Shown here: positions 34,684 to 43,691 of the stretch, piece after piece | Numbering within the stretch: position 1 is the stretch's first letter | How the letters are laid out: each line of letters starts with the position of its first letter | Origin: Neorhizobium alkalisoli | GTDB lineage: Bacteria > Pseudomonadota > Alphaproteobacteria > Rhizobiales > Rhizobiaceae | DNA length: 64,000 bases | Reading direction: 5' to 3' | NCBI RefSeq assembly: GCF_002968635.1 | Contig: NZ_PVBN01000004.1 | Coordinates: 372,001-436,000, forward strand | Notes under the pieces: model-generated | The model's input: only the letters and a program-made list of their open reading frames with translations | What the model was told of the DNA's origin: nothing | The model's database searches: none | Position numbers and translations under genes: made by a program

Positions 34684-35919
34684 TCAGTGGGAAGCGCCCG
34701 AACCGCCGACGGCAACAATCGAGAAGGGCTGACCTTCGACCGCGATGGTGCGTGTCTCTTTCAGCGTGTCTGCGTCGACAACCCGTACAAGCGAGTGGCG
34801 GGGATCGGTGACGGCGACCTGGCCATCGGCGACAGCAAGGCGCGGGCGCGGATCGCGCCAATGGCCATTCTTGCTGTAAGGCTCCGTGACCCTGGCCTTG
34901 TTGACGATTTCTCCCTTGACGACATCGAGAACATGCAGGTCGCCGTCTTCCGTCAGGACGTAGGCGTTGCGCGGTTCTGCCGGATCGAGCTGGAAATCCA
35001 CGCGGCGCGTCGGCAGCTCGATCAGTTTGTAGGGTTGTTCGGCATCCGCGTCGATCAAAACCAGCTTATCATCCCCATAATTGCCGAGGAAGAATTGCAT
35101 CGCCTTGCCGCCGAGGAGTGTGCCGGTGTAGGCCTTCGGGAAGTCGGCGGGATAAGGCAGCATCGTGAGCTTGGGCCCATCAAGTCCGCCCGGGCGAGCA
35201 ACAAGAACGCCTTCCTTGCAGCCGAAGGCAACCAGGCGGGCCGAGGTCGCCTCACCATGAAGGTCGGTGCATTTGGCCATCTCGCCAACCTGCTCGCCCT
35301 TCTCGTCCAAGACGCGAACACCGATCCGCGGGGGCAGTCCATCTGGTTTCGTTTCGATGTCCGTGTTCGGGACCGAGACGAGCACGTAGCGGCCCATCGT
35401 CACCGCCACGCCGTGATGAGGCCTGATTGTATCGACAATCCGCTTCTCAATTTTTCCGTCGAGGATGTCGGCTTCATCGACGATTTCTGCCTTGTCGGCG
35501 CGATCGTAGAACAGGACGACATGGTCATCATGCGGGACGACATGGCCCGGGCGTTTGCCCTCAAGCGCCACAGGCAAAAGCGCGGGGTCGGAAACTTCGA
35601 GATCGCGATGTTCGCCATGATCCGAAAAATTGATGCCGGTTTTGATCGTGTGAATGACATCCGCTTCTGTCTGGGCCGCAAACACCGTCTGACCGGAGGC
35701 ACTCGCCGTCAGTGAGGCATATCCATTGACGTCATAGCGGCCAAGCTCCTTTCCGTCCTCGAAATCGATGGCCCGCACGATTGGATTTGTATGGTCGGCG
35801 ACGAATAGCCGCCAGGCCTCCTTGGTTTCGTGATCCTCGGCGAATGCGCCTGACGCGGCGAAGACCAGGCTCGCTGCCACGGCAGCCAGCAAGCGGTTTC
35901 GGGTGAGAGACAGTCTCAT
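34684..35919 (-). CDS. aztD: Periplasmic zinc metallochaperone AztD
   Basis: 411 residues starting at 'MRLSLTRNRLLAAVAA', with a strong AAGGAAGGAA ribosome-binding site and a Sec signal peptide ending near 'GAFAEDHET'. Seven-bladed-propeller repeats carry His-rich sites such as 'FSDHGEHRD', 'RPGHVVPHDDHVV' and 'HHGVAV', as in AztD, which passes zinc to the AztC binding protein. No aztABC genes are in the window. The upstream COG0523 gene has no stop before it, so the two form one 737-codon frame. The internal start and signal peptide indicate that AztD is made separately. Confidence 0.82.
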   Translation of the reverse strand: MRLSLTRNRLLAAVAASLVFAASGAFAEDHETKEAWRLFVADHTNPIVRAIDFEDGKELGRYDVNGYASLTASASGQTVFAAQTEADVIHTIKTGINFSDHGEHRDLEVSDPALLPVALEGKRPGHVVPHDDHVVLFYDRADKAEIVDEADILDGKIEKRIVDTIRPHHGVAVTMGRYVLVSVPNTDIETKPDGLPPRIGVRVLDEKGEQVGEMAKCTDLHGEATSARLVAFGCKEGVLVARPGGLDGPKLTMLPYPADFPKAYTGTLLGGKAMQFFLGNYGDDKLVLIDADAEQPYKLIELPTRRVDFQLDPAEPRNAYVLTEDGDLHVLDVVKGEIVNKARVTEPYSKNGHWRDPRPRLAVADGQVAVTDPRHSLVRVVDADTLKETRTIAVEGQPFSIVAVGGSGASH

Positions 35920-36897
35920 CGGGTTCCTTCCTTCATTTTGTGATTTATTGTGCGCGGCGGGCTGTTTAACCGCGCGGCATTTGGCAAAGCCGTCGCTGAT
36001 GACGTCCTTGGGGAGATCGCGACCGATGAAGACCAGCGGGGTTACCCGGTCTTCATCATCCTTCCAAGGCCGCTGGTGATCACCTCCCAGCAGCATGTGC
36101 ACGGCCTGGACGACGAAGCGGTTGTCGTCGCCGGCAAACGAGATGATCTCCTTCATCCGCAGCATATCCATGCCGAAGGCCTGCACCGTCGTCAGCAGCC
36201 AGTTCAGGAACTTGCCTGGATCCATAGGTTGCCGCTCGACGAGCGAGAAGCTAGTGAGATGGGCGTCATGCTGGTGATCGTGTTCCTCATCGAGGAAATC
36301 AGGCTCGACTTCCAAAATGCGGTTGAGGTCGAACGCCTTGCGGTCCAGAAGGCTTGCTATATCGACATCGCAACGGGACGATCTGATTATGCTGGCGGTG
36401 GAATTGATCGGAATGCGCTGCTCGACGGCGGCGGTGTTATCGTCACTGACGAGATCGGTCTTGTTGAGAACGATCGTATCGGCGAAGGCGAGCTGTTCCT
36501 GTGCCTCATGGGCGCGGTCGATCTCGCCGAGAAGATGCGTGGCGTCGACGACGGTGATGATCGAATCCAAGCGGGTTTTTGACGGCGCCGGATCAGCCAG
36601 ACCTGTCGTCTCGATGAGGATGCCGTCGAGGCGGCCCGGGCTGCGCATCCGTCCTTCGATGATGCGAATCAGGTCGCCTCGCACCATGCAGGAGATGCAG
36701 CCGTCGTTCATCTCGAACACATCCTCGTCCGACTCGACGATCAGGTCGTTGTCGATGCCGACTTCACCGAACTCGTTGACGATTACGGCGAACTTCTTGC
36801 CGTGCGGCTCCGTCAGAATGCGGTTGAGAAACGTGTTATTGCCGGCGCCGAGATTACCCGTCAACACTGTGACGCGGGGAGGCTCGATCTGAGACAT
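35920..36897 (-). pseudogene. Degenerate COG0523 (CobW/ZigA-like) GTPase fused in frame to aztD
   Basis: 326 codons without a stop. The family P-loop GAGKTT reads 'GAGNNT', so the catalytic Lys is lost. The metal motif CxCC reads 'GCISCMV', with the middle Cys changed to Ser. About 14 residues are missing between 'GLADPAP' and 'KTRLDS' (switch region). 'LNKTD' and the C-terminal 'FIGRDLP' remain. One extra T in GGTTAAAC (plus-strand AA at 35968-35969) would restore a stop two codons after 'KCRA'. Intact relatives are zinc-limitation GTPases; this one is unlikely to bind or hydrolyse GTP. Confidence 0.72.
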
Positions 36898-36953
36898 GGT
36901 TCCTCCTCAACGATCCTTATGAGGCAGCGGGTGCAAGCGGTTCGGCTGATGCA

Positions 36954-36998
36954 AACGTTATTACGTTACGTTTTCGATAATAAACGTAATAACATTAC
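36954..36998. promoter_or_regulatory. Tandem palindromes, candidate Zur operator
   Basis: AACGT-TATT-ACGTT (36954-36967) and GTAAT-AAC-ATTAC (36986-36998). Across both, GTTATTACG (36957-36965) is the exact inverse of CGTAATAAC (36985-36993). A/T-rich GTAAT/ATTAC palindromes upstream of COG0523 and zinc genes are typical of Zur control. No Zur gene is in the window. Confidence 0.5.
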
Positions 36999-37235
36999 CC
37001 GTGCACTTGCTGTCAATCCCCGTGTGCGCGACGAAGTTTCAAGAAATGATGTATGGGAGAGCGGTCCGTCGGTTGGCCGGCCAGATCCATCTCACCGTGG
37101 TCCCATGGAACTGGACGGCAATCCGGCGCCTGCGCTTGACGCAGTGACAGCGGTTTTCGGATGATGAAACCCAGCTTTTGCGTATCGCATCATGAGCTTC
37201 AGTTCTCGCTCTTTGACCAATGCCGGCCCGTTTGA
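36999..37235. other. Intergenic region upstream of the zinc locus
   Basis: No gene supported; several frames overlap but none has family features. It joins the zinc promoter to the decayed receiver gene copy. Confidence 0.35.
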
Positions 37236-37600
37236 TCAGCAAAGTCCTCGGGGTATGGGACTCTTTCTTGATCTCCCTATTCCACACTTCATCGAAGCCC
37301 GTATTATGGCGGGGCGTGCATGAGCGAAGGCAAAAAACCGAGCGGACAACAAGCGTAGTGGACAATTGTATGGCCGGTGGAACCCCATTGGGGCGATCGG
37401 CAGTCGAACGTCCAGATCGCAAGGTCCCGTGGTTGATCCCGCAATGAAAAATGCCTCATCGGCCGTCATTGCGATGCCCGACCACCGCAGACTTGCGTCA
37501 AGAAGCGATTTCAAGCTCGTGCGCTATAGGATATCCGTCCTGTACGATGAGAATCCGCTGCGGTCGTCCGCCTCCCAACCGGTATCTCGCCGGTCTTCGC
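37236..37600 (-). pseudogene. Decayed copy of the response-regulator gene at 59547-59999
   Basis: The nucleotide sequence follows the receiver gene at 59547 closely over about 280 bp (for example 'gatgagaatccg', 'tgatcccgcaa', 'tgcctcatcggc'). A minus frame still gives 'LLDASLRWSGIAMTADEAF', against 'LLDAGLVVVGIAVTADEAV' in the intact gene. The acidic N-terminal motif is changed (I-V-Q-D-G in place of I-V-E-D-E) and the phospho-Asp region is out of frame. A dead duplicate. Confidence 0.72.
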
Positions 37601-37712
37601 ACTCGCTAGCTGCTTTCTTCAAGCGTTTTGTCGATACTTGGTTTCAGCCCGATGATGAACTGGAACCTGTAGACCTGTCGTTTGTTTTCCGCAGGCATAG
37701 GAGGCTAACCAA

Positions 37713-38242
37713 ATGAAAAATATTTCACTCGCTGCCGCACTGATCACGATTTCAAGTGCCGCGTTCGCCCAATCCGCGGCGGAAAAACAGGCGTGAACTC
37801 GGTTTTGGGCGTTGCTCCCAAGACAGAGGATTTCGTAGCGAAGGCATCTGCGAGCGACATGTTCGAAATAGAAACCAGCAAGCTTGCTCTGCAAAAGGGT
37901 GATGACGTCGCGAAGAAATTCGCCCAACAGATGATCACAGATCACGAAAAGGCAAGCGCGGAACTGAAGGGTCTGGTGTCAAATGGTAAGGTGCAGGGAT
38001 CCGCGGTAACCGGGCTCACTGGCGATCATAAGGAAAAGTTGGACGAGTTGGCAAAACTCGAAGGCGCCGAGTTCACTGCAGAATACTTCGATGAACAGGT
38101 CGACGTTCATGAGGATGCAGTCGACCTGTTCAAGCGCTATGCCGAAGAAGGCGACAACGCCGACCTGAAGGCATGGGCAGGCAAATTGCTTCCCGCCCTC
38201 GAACGCCACCACAAGATGGCGAAGGACCTCGATAAGGACTGA
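37713..38242 (+). pseudogene. DUF4142 gene with a one-base frameshift after the signal peptide
   Basis: The ATG at 37713 follows AGGAGG and encodes a signal peptide 'MKNISLAAALITISSAAFA' plus 'QSAAEKQ', then stops at 37796. In the other frame, 'NSVLGVAPKTEDFVAKASA' continues to 38242 as a complete DUF4142 domain ('MITDHEKASAELK', 'LPALERHHKMAKD'). Adding one A to the A5 run at 37783-37787 joins them as 'SAAEKTGVNSVLG'. A recent mutation, phase variation or a sequencing error are all possible. Paralogue of 3356-3877. Confidence 0.78.
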
Positions 38243-38407
38243 CACCTACGGCTACGGGTTCGAGACTTCGCTGGATTGCTGACCAGCGGATCAGGTCTGA
38301 CCACGACGGCGTCCTGGGGGAAGGCCGCATCAACTCTTATTCCTTTCCAAGGCTTCATCTCGACCCCGGACAATGTTGAAGGCAATGGCTCAAGGGACCG
38401 TTGGATC

Positions 38408-40501
38408 TCACGCTGGAAACAAAAGTTCAACGACCGTTCCCTTGCCCGGCAGCGACGCGATGCGTGCGTCCCCGCCGCTTTGGCGCACGAAGCCATAGAC
38501 CACAGCCAGGCCAAGACCAGCTCCGCCTTCCGAGCCGCGGGTGGTAAAGTAGGGCTCGAAGGCCTTGTCGATGGCCTCCGATGTCATCCCGACGCCATCG
38601 TCCGTCACGCTGAGGCTGACGCCGGCCTCGCTACGGGAACAGCGGATGAGAATTGTTCCACCCGCTGGCATGGCCGCGGCGGCGTTGAGGCAGAGATTGA
38701 GAATTGATTGCTCAAAGAGTGCCGCATCGATAAGGACAGTCGGCAAGTCCTCCGCTATCTCGAGAGTAAGCCGGCATTTTTCCCCGATGGCGATCTCCAG
38801 CACGTCCGCCATGCCGCGCAGCACTGCGCCAATCTCCACCGCGCCCGGATTGATCGGCTGCTGGCTGCCGATGGAAAGCATACTTCCGGCAAGCGACCTG
38901 CCTCGGTCCGCGGCCTTACGGATGCGGGTGATGTGCCGTTTTTGCCGGTCATTGAAGCCGGTTTCGCGCTCCAGCAGGCCAAGGCTGCCGGTGATGATGC
39001 CGATCATGTTACCGACCTCGTGGCTAACCTGGTGGGTCATGCGCATGATGCCGTCGAGGCGCTGGACCTTTGCTGCCTCAGCTTCCTGCCGGTCCATGTC
39101 CGTAATATCGCGCGCCAGAAGGACGATGCCGCCATCCGGTTGGCGCGACAGCGACACTTCCGTCACCTTGCCGGCCTGGGAGCGGTGGCGTAACACGGAT
39201 CGGTCGTGGAGCAGGCCGACATCGTTCTCGGCTGGCAGAAGCGCCGGATCGATCTCTTGCAGGTGCGCAACGAAACTTCGGAGCGGCAGTTTCCGTGCCG
39301 AACCAGACCGGCCCACCAGCTCGATGACGCGTCGGTTCATCGTGATAGGACGGCCGCGCGGATCAAACAGCGCGATGCCCTCGTTCATGCTGCGGAATGT
39401 GGAACGGATGGTGCGAGCGGCGGCCTCGGCGGTGCGCCGCAGCCGCGTGACGCGCTCGACGCTCTCCCGGAACGCACGGAAGGCTTCAAGCAGACGAACC
39501 AGCTCTGTTTCCGTGCCGTTGTAGCTGGGGGTCTCGACATCCTTGCGTCCTTCCGCCAGAGCATTCATGCCGGTCGATAGTGCGACGATGCCGCGCGAAA
39601 CACGCATGACGGAGCGGATGGAGAAGATCGCCATGACAAGCACAAGAAGCGAGGCAAAAGCGACGATGACAAGCAGGCGGCTCAGAGCATCCGAAGTCGA
39701 GACCAGATCTTCGTTAAGGCCCCGGGCAACAGCCTCGCTCTGGGTCTCGGTCGCATGCGAGAGATCGCGGGAGACGGAATGGAGGCGTGCTACTGCGGCG
39801 CGAATGGAAAACATTTCGAGCAGGTAGCGGGTTTGCGCATCAAAGACGCTCTCATAGGGCATCAGCTCGCTGGGGGAAATCCGCGCGTCCGGTGCTGCGC
39901 GTTCAAGGCGTGGCGACGTTTCGGCGACATAACGGCGGCGCAACTCGCCAAGTTGAAAAAGACTATCTGAGTTCGAAGCCGACTGCACGATGTCGTTGAG
40001 CTGCCGGCGGAAATCAGGGTCTGCGATGCGGCTGCCGGTGGCAATCTCCCCGAGCGCGGCCGCAGCCTCCGCCTTGTGCTGCTGGGCAGCTTCCGCATCG
40101 CCAGCCAGTGTCATCGTCTGGGTGCGGATCGTCTCCAGCAGCTCGACGATCCCGGTGCCGGCAAACCCTTTCACGGTCGCCTCATTGATTTTCGGCTGCA
40201 TGGTGAGAAGCAGCGCATCAACTTGGGCAACGACCGACCTGCTTTCGCTGGAGACCCTGTAGGGCGAGGTGGCGTTCATCAGGAAGGGTGCACTCGACAC
40301 CAGGTCGGAGACCTGCCGCGAGACGAGTGACGCCTTTGCGAGACTGGAAAACGCCTGGAGGCCATAAGCTGCCATCTCCTCCCGGGCCTGCTGGAGGCCG
40401 TAGACCGTGACGGTGGCCAAGCTGAAGACCAGCACGCAGATGAAGGCGATGGCGAAGGGCAGCCGGAAGGCGATCGAGGAGAGAAACGGGCGGCTGATCA
40501 C
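38408..40501 (-). CDS. Membrane sensor histidine kinase (TorS-like architecture)
   Basis: 697 residues. TM1 is at about 12-35, then a helical periplasmic domain of about 240 residues, TM2 near 285-305 and HAMP. A PAS segment follows ('GIALFDPRGRPITMNRRVIE'), then HisKA with the phospho-His in 'THQVSHEVGNMIG' and a HATPase with 'NLCLNAAAAMP' and 'GGAGLGLAVVYGFVRQ'. It overlaps the response-regulator stop (ATGA). Divergent from a transporter operon whose first gene is a substrate-binding protein, so the large periplasmic domain may sense that protein or its ligand (inference). Confidence 0.93.
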   Translation of the reverse strand: MISRPFLSSIAFRLPFAIAFICVLVFSLATVTVYGLQQAREEMAAYGLQAFSSLAKASLVSRQVSDLVSSAPFLMNATSPYRVSSESRSVVAQVDALLLTMQPKINEATVKGFAGTGIVELLETIRTQTMTLAGDAEAAQQHKAEAAAALGEIATGSRIADPDFRRQLNDIVQSASNSDSLFQLGELRRRYVAETSPRLERAAPDARISPSELMPYESVFDAQTRYLLEMFSIRAAVARLHSVSRDLSHATETQSEAVARGLNEDLVSTSDALSRLLVIVAFASLLVLVMAIFSIRSVMRVSRGIVALSTGMNALAEGRKDVETPSYNGTETELVRLLEAFRAFRESVERVTRLRRTAEAAARTIRSTFRSMNEGIALFDPRGRPITMNRRVIELVGRSGSARKLPLRSFVAHLQEIDPALLPAENDVGLLHDRSVLRHRSQAGKVTEVSLSRQPDGGIVLLARDITDMDRQEAEAAKVQRLDGIMRMTHQVSHEVGNMIGIITGSLGLLERETGFNDRQKRHITRIRKAADRGRSLAGSMLSIGSQQPINPGAVEIGAVLRGMADVLEIAIGEKCRLTLEIAEDLPTVLIDAALFEQSILNLCLNAAAAMPAGGTILIRCSRSEAGVSLSVTDDGVGMTSEAIDKAFEPYFTTRGSEGGAGLGLAVVYGFVRQSGGDARIASLPGKGTVVELLFPA

Positions 40502-41244
40502 GGTGATAGCTCACCACCGTCGGTACTCAGGACATAGCCCTTGCTGCGGCGCGTCTGGATGTGTCTTGGAAAGTCCGGATTGCGCTCGATCTTTCGGCGA
40601 AGGCGCAGCACGAGCACGTCGACATTCCGATCTATAAAGCGCTCGCTCTCGGCGCCCAGCCTGTCGAGGATATGGGCGCGGCTGACGGGCAAGTTCGGTG
40701 TTTCGGCAAGGATTTCGAGTAGGGCGAACTCGGCACTGGTCAGGGACTTGGCAGGATCACTAACGCAGACGGCGCGTCGGTTTTTAAGATCGATTGACCA
40801 GTCGCCGAGCCTGAGTGCCGCCGGTTCGTGTTTGCGGTCGCTTTCCACCTCCGGCTTCAGGGACGGGATCGTGCGGCGCAGCACCGCCTTGATGCGCGCC
40901 GTCAGTTCGATGGGCTCGAAGGGTTTGACGACATAGTCGTCTGCCGCAGTCTCCAGACCAAGCACCCGGTCCGCGGCACTGCCGGCTGCCGTCACCATGA
41001 CGATGCCGATATTGGTCTGCGCGCGAAGGCGCTGCGCGAAGGTGCGGCCGGAGGCACCCGGTAGATTGTGGTCGACCAGCACCAGATGCACGGTCTCCCG
41101 GCTGATCACGCCTGCGGCCTCCTCTGCCGATGGCGCGGTCAGTGGCGTCCAGCCCTCCGCCTCGACCAGGTCGGAGATGAGCTCTGCCATATCCGGATCG
41201 TCCTCCACGATCAGGATCCTTATCCTCTCATTCAACATAGGCAC
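40498..41244 (-). CDS. OmpR-family response regulator
   Basis: 248 residues. The receiver has the acidic pair in 'LIVEDDPDMAELISDLVEAEG' (read in parts), phospho-Asp in 'LVLVDHNLPG', and Lys in 'YVVKPFEP'. The C-terminal winged helix ends in 'HIQTRRSKGYVL'. First gene of the two-gene signalling operon. The 215-bp gap to the divergent binding-protein gene is the probable target promoter. Confidence 0.94.
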   Translation of the reverse strand: MPMLNERIRILIVEDDPDMAELISDLVEAEGWTPLTAPSAEEAAGVISRETVHLVLVDHNLPGASGRTFAQRLRAQTNIGIVMVTAAGSAADRVLGLETAADDYVVKPFEPIELTARIKAVLRRTIPSLKPEVESDRKHEPAALRLGDWSIDLKNRRAVCVSDPAKSLTSAEFALLEILAETPNLPVSRAHILDRLGAESERFIDRNVDVLVLRLRRKIERNPDFPRHIQTRRSKGYVLSTDGGELSP

Positions 41245-41459
41245 GTCCTCCCGAGCCCATCATAGGCAGGGTGGCCCAATCTTCAAAGCGGGCTCGCGTT
41301 ATGCCGATTGTCACATTTGTAACCTTTGTCATTTTTGCGATACCGATCCTGCCCGCCGCTGTAAGAACGGTAACCATTCTGAGGATTGCGGCAGGCGCAA
41401 GATGTGACATCCTGACGGTGGAGATTGGGACGTTCGCCGTTCCAAAAGGGAGGAGTATC

Positions 41460-42482
41460 GTGAGAGGTATCAGCGCTTTCAGCGCCGGCATGGTTTTCTG
41501 GTTATGCAGCGTCTCGGCCGGCATGACCGCTCCGTCGCTAACCGTACTGTGCGGTGTCGATGAGGCGTGGTGCGCCAAGATGAAGACGACCTATGAGACG
41601 TTAACCGGCCTGGAAATTTCGATGACTCGAAAGAGCACCGGTGACATTCTCAACCAAATCCGCGCCGAGAAGGCAGCCCCGACCGTCGACGTCTGGTGGG
41701 GCGGCACCGGCGACACGCATTTGCAGGCGGGTTCGGAAAACCTCCTGGAAACGTATCAGCCGGCGCATGAGCGCGACATGCTGCCCTGGGCGCAGAATTT
41801 TTTCGCCATGTCCGGTAGCCGCTCAGCTGGCATCTATGCCGGTGCGCTCGGCTTTGCCTACAACGCCGACCTGCTGCGTGAGCTGAAGCTCCCGGCGCCG
41901 ACCTGCTGGAAGGACCTGACGGACATTGCCTATCGCGGCCGTATTCAGAGCGCCAATCCGAAGTCGTCGGGGACCGCGTTTACGACGCTCGCGACGCTCG
42001 TGCAGCTTTTCGGTGAGAACGAGGCTTTCCGCTTCCTGGCGGCGCTCAACCGCAATATCGATCACTACACGGCGGCAGGTTCGGCACCGGTCAAGGCAGC
42101 GGCGCGGGGTGAAACCCTGATCGGCATTTCGTTCATGCATGATGCCGTAACGCAAAAACAGGCGGGCTCGCCCCTCGTCATTGTCGCGCCCTGCGAGGGT
42201 ACGGGCTACGAGATCGGGGCCGTCAGCATCGTCAAGGGTGCGCAGCATCCAAAAGAGGCGAAGCGTTTTGTCGACTTCGCCCTGAGCCCCGAAGGGCAGG
42301 GCACGGGTGCCGCCTCGGGCCAGAACCAGGTGCCGTCGAACGCCAAATCGACCTTGCCGCTCGCGGCACCCGACATCTCGCTGATCAAGATGGTTGACTA
42401 TGACTTCGCAACTTTTGGCTCGCCGGAAGAGCGAAGCCGACTGCTCGAACAGTTCGATGCAGTAATCACCGCGACGAACTGA
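41460..42482 (+). CDS. AfuA-like periplasmic substrate-binding protein 1
   Basis: 340 residues from a GTG start preceded by GGGAGGAG; a longer frame to 41271 is not needed. It has a signal peptide ('MVFWLCSVSAGMTA'), then a type II binding-protein fold with 'VDVWWGGTGDTHLQAGS', 'SANPKSSGTAF' and 'PCEGTGYEIGAVSI'. About half the positions match the next gene. The AfuA/FbpA group binds ferric ions or, as in AfuA, sugar phosphates. Being next to the kinase pair and distinct from copy 2, it may act as a sensory ligand-binding partner (inference). Confidence 0.9.
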   Translation: MRGISAFSAGMVFWLCSVSAGMTAPSLTVLCGVDEAWCAKMKTTYETLTGLEISMTRKSTGDILNQIRAEKAAPTVDVWWGGTGDTHLQAGSENLLETYQPAHERDMLPWAQNFFAMSGSRSAGIYAGALGFAYNADLLRELKLPAPTCWKDLTDIAYRGRIQSANPKSSGTAFTTLATLVQLFGENEAFRFLAALNRNIDHYTAAGSAPVKAAARGETLIGISFMHDAVTQKQAGSPLVIVAPCEGTGYEIGAVSIVKGAQHPKEAKRFVDFALSPEGQGTGAASGQNQVPSNAKSTLPLAAPDISLIKMVDYDFATFGSPEERSRLLEQFDAVITATN

Positions 42483-42598
42483 CGGCCAATAGCAATCTCA
42501 ATTCGAAATGGAGAACGCGCCGCTTCCAAGCAGGCCGAAGGCCATGCCGTGTCTCGTTCGTGCCAGAAATTCAAGCCAGGCAACAGGAGGATGCCCTA

Positions 42599-43624
42599 AT
42601 GAAACAGACCCTTTCCCTCATGCTCTTCGCCGGTACGGCGCTTGCGGCTCTCCCGGCGCATGCGGCCGGCGACCTCAATCTCATTTGTTCGGCCGATGTC
42701 GTCATCTGCGAGCAAATGAAGGGCGATTTTGAAAAAGCCCACAGCGACATCAAGGTGAACATGGTGCGCCTGTCTTCCGGTGAGACCTACGCCAAGGTTC
42801 GCGCGGAAGCGCGCAATCCGAAGACGGACATCTGGTGGGCGGGCACGGGCGACCCGCATCTGCAGGCCGCCTCTGAGGACCTGACGCTCGAATACAAGTC
42901 GCCGAAGCTCGATGAGCTTAACGATTGGGCGAAGAAGCAGGCCGAAAGCTCCGGCTACAAGACGGTCGGCGTCTATGCCGGCGCGCTCGGCTGGGGCTAC
43001 AACACGGAAATCTTCAAGTCGAAGGGCTACAAGGAGCCGGCCTGCTGGGCCGACCTCCTCGCTGCCGAACTGAAGGGCGAAATCCAGATCGCCAACCCGA
43101 ATTCGTCCGGTACCGCCTATACGGCTCTAGCCTCTCTCGTGCAGATCATGGGCGAGGACCAGGCTTTCGACTACCTGAAGAAGCTCAACGACAACATTTC
43201 ACAATACACCAAGTCCGGTTCTGCCCCGGTCAAGGCCGCCGCCCGGGGGGAAACGGCGCTCGGTATCGTCTTCGTGCATGATGCGGTCGCGCAGACGGCG
43301 GAAGGTTTCCCAGTCAAGTCGGTCACGCCCTGCGAAGGTACGGGCTACGAGATCGGTTCCATGTCGATTATCAAGGGTGCACGCAACCTCGACAATGCGA
43401 AGATCTGGTACGACTGGGCGCTGACCTCGGAGGTCCAGTCGCGCATGAAGGATGCAAAGTCCTTTCAGCTTCCGTCCAACAAGGCCGCTCAAATTCCTAA
43501 GGAGGCTCCGCGCTTCGAGAACATCAAACTGATCGACTACGACTTCAAAACCTATGGCGACCCGGCAAAACGCAAGGCACTGCTGGAACGCTGGGATCGC
43601 GAAATCGGCGCCGCAGCGAACTGA
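42599..43624 (+). CDS. AfuA-like periplasmic substrate-binding protein 2
   Basis: 341 residues, with a signal peptide ending 'LPAHAAG' and the ATG after 'ggaggatgccctaat'. It shows 'LICSADVVICEQMKGDF', 'TDIWWAGTGDPHLQAAS', 'IANPNSSGTAYTAL' and 'PCEGTGYEIGSMSIIKG'. The conserved WW.GTGD.HLQA and PCEGTGYE segments are shared with copy 1. This copy is 67 bp upstream of the permease, so it is the likely transport component. AfuA relatives bind hexose phosphates; phosphonate-type anions are an alternative. Confidence 0.92.
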   Translation: MKQTLSLMLFAGTALAALPAHAAGDLNLICSADVVICEQMKGDFEKAHSDIKVNMVRLSSGETYAKVRAEARNPKTDIWWAGTGDPHLQAASEDLTLEYKSPKLDELNDWAKKQAESSGYKTVGVYAGALGWGYNTEIFKSKGYKEPACWADLLAAELKGEIQIANPNSSGTAYTALASLVQIMGEDQAFDYLKKLNDNISQYTKSGSAPVKAAARGETALGIVFVHDAVAQTAEGFPVKSVTPCEGTGYEIGSMSIIKGARNLDNAKIWYDWALTSEVQSRMKDAKSFQLPSNKAAQIPKEAPRFENIKLIDYDFKTYGDPAKRKALLERWDREIGAAAN

Positions 43625-43691
43625 TGTCCTGAACGGCGGCGCCTGTCTCCCCGGCGCCGCCTCCTCACACTTAAAGACAGCGAGGTCAGCC

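Noticed and set aside
34687..35715. 342-codon plus-strand frame opposite aztD
   Set aside because: Antisense shadow created by the high G+C codon pattern; no motif, while aztD on the minus strand is clearly coding.
38565..39524. 319-codon plus-strand frame opposite the histidine kinase
   Set aside because: Ser/Arg-rich antisense shadow of a gene with clear kinase motifs.
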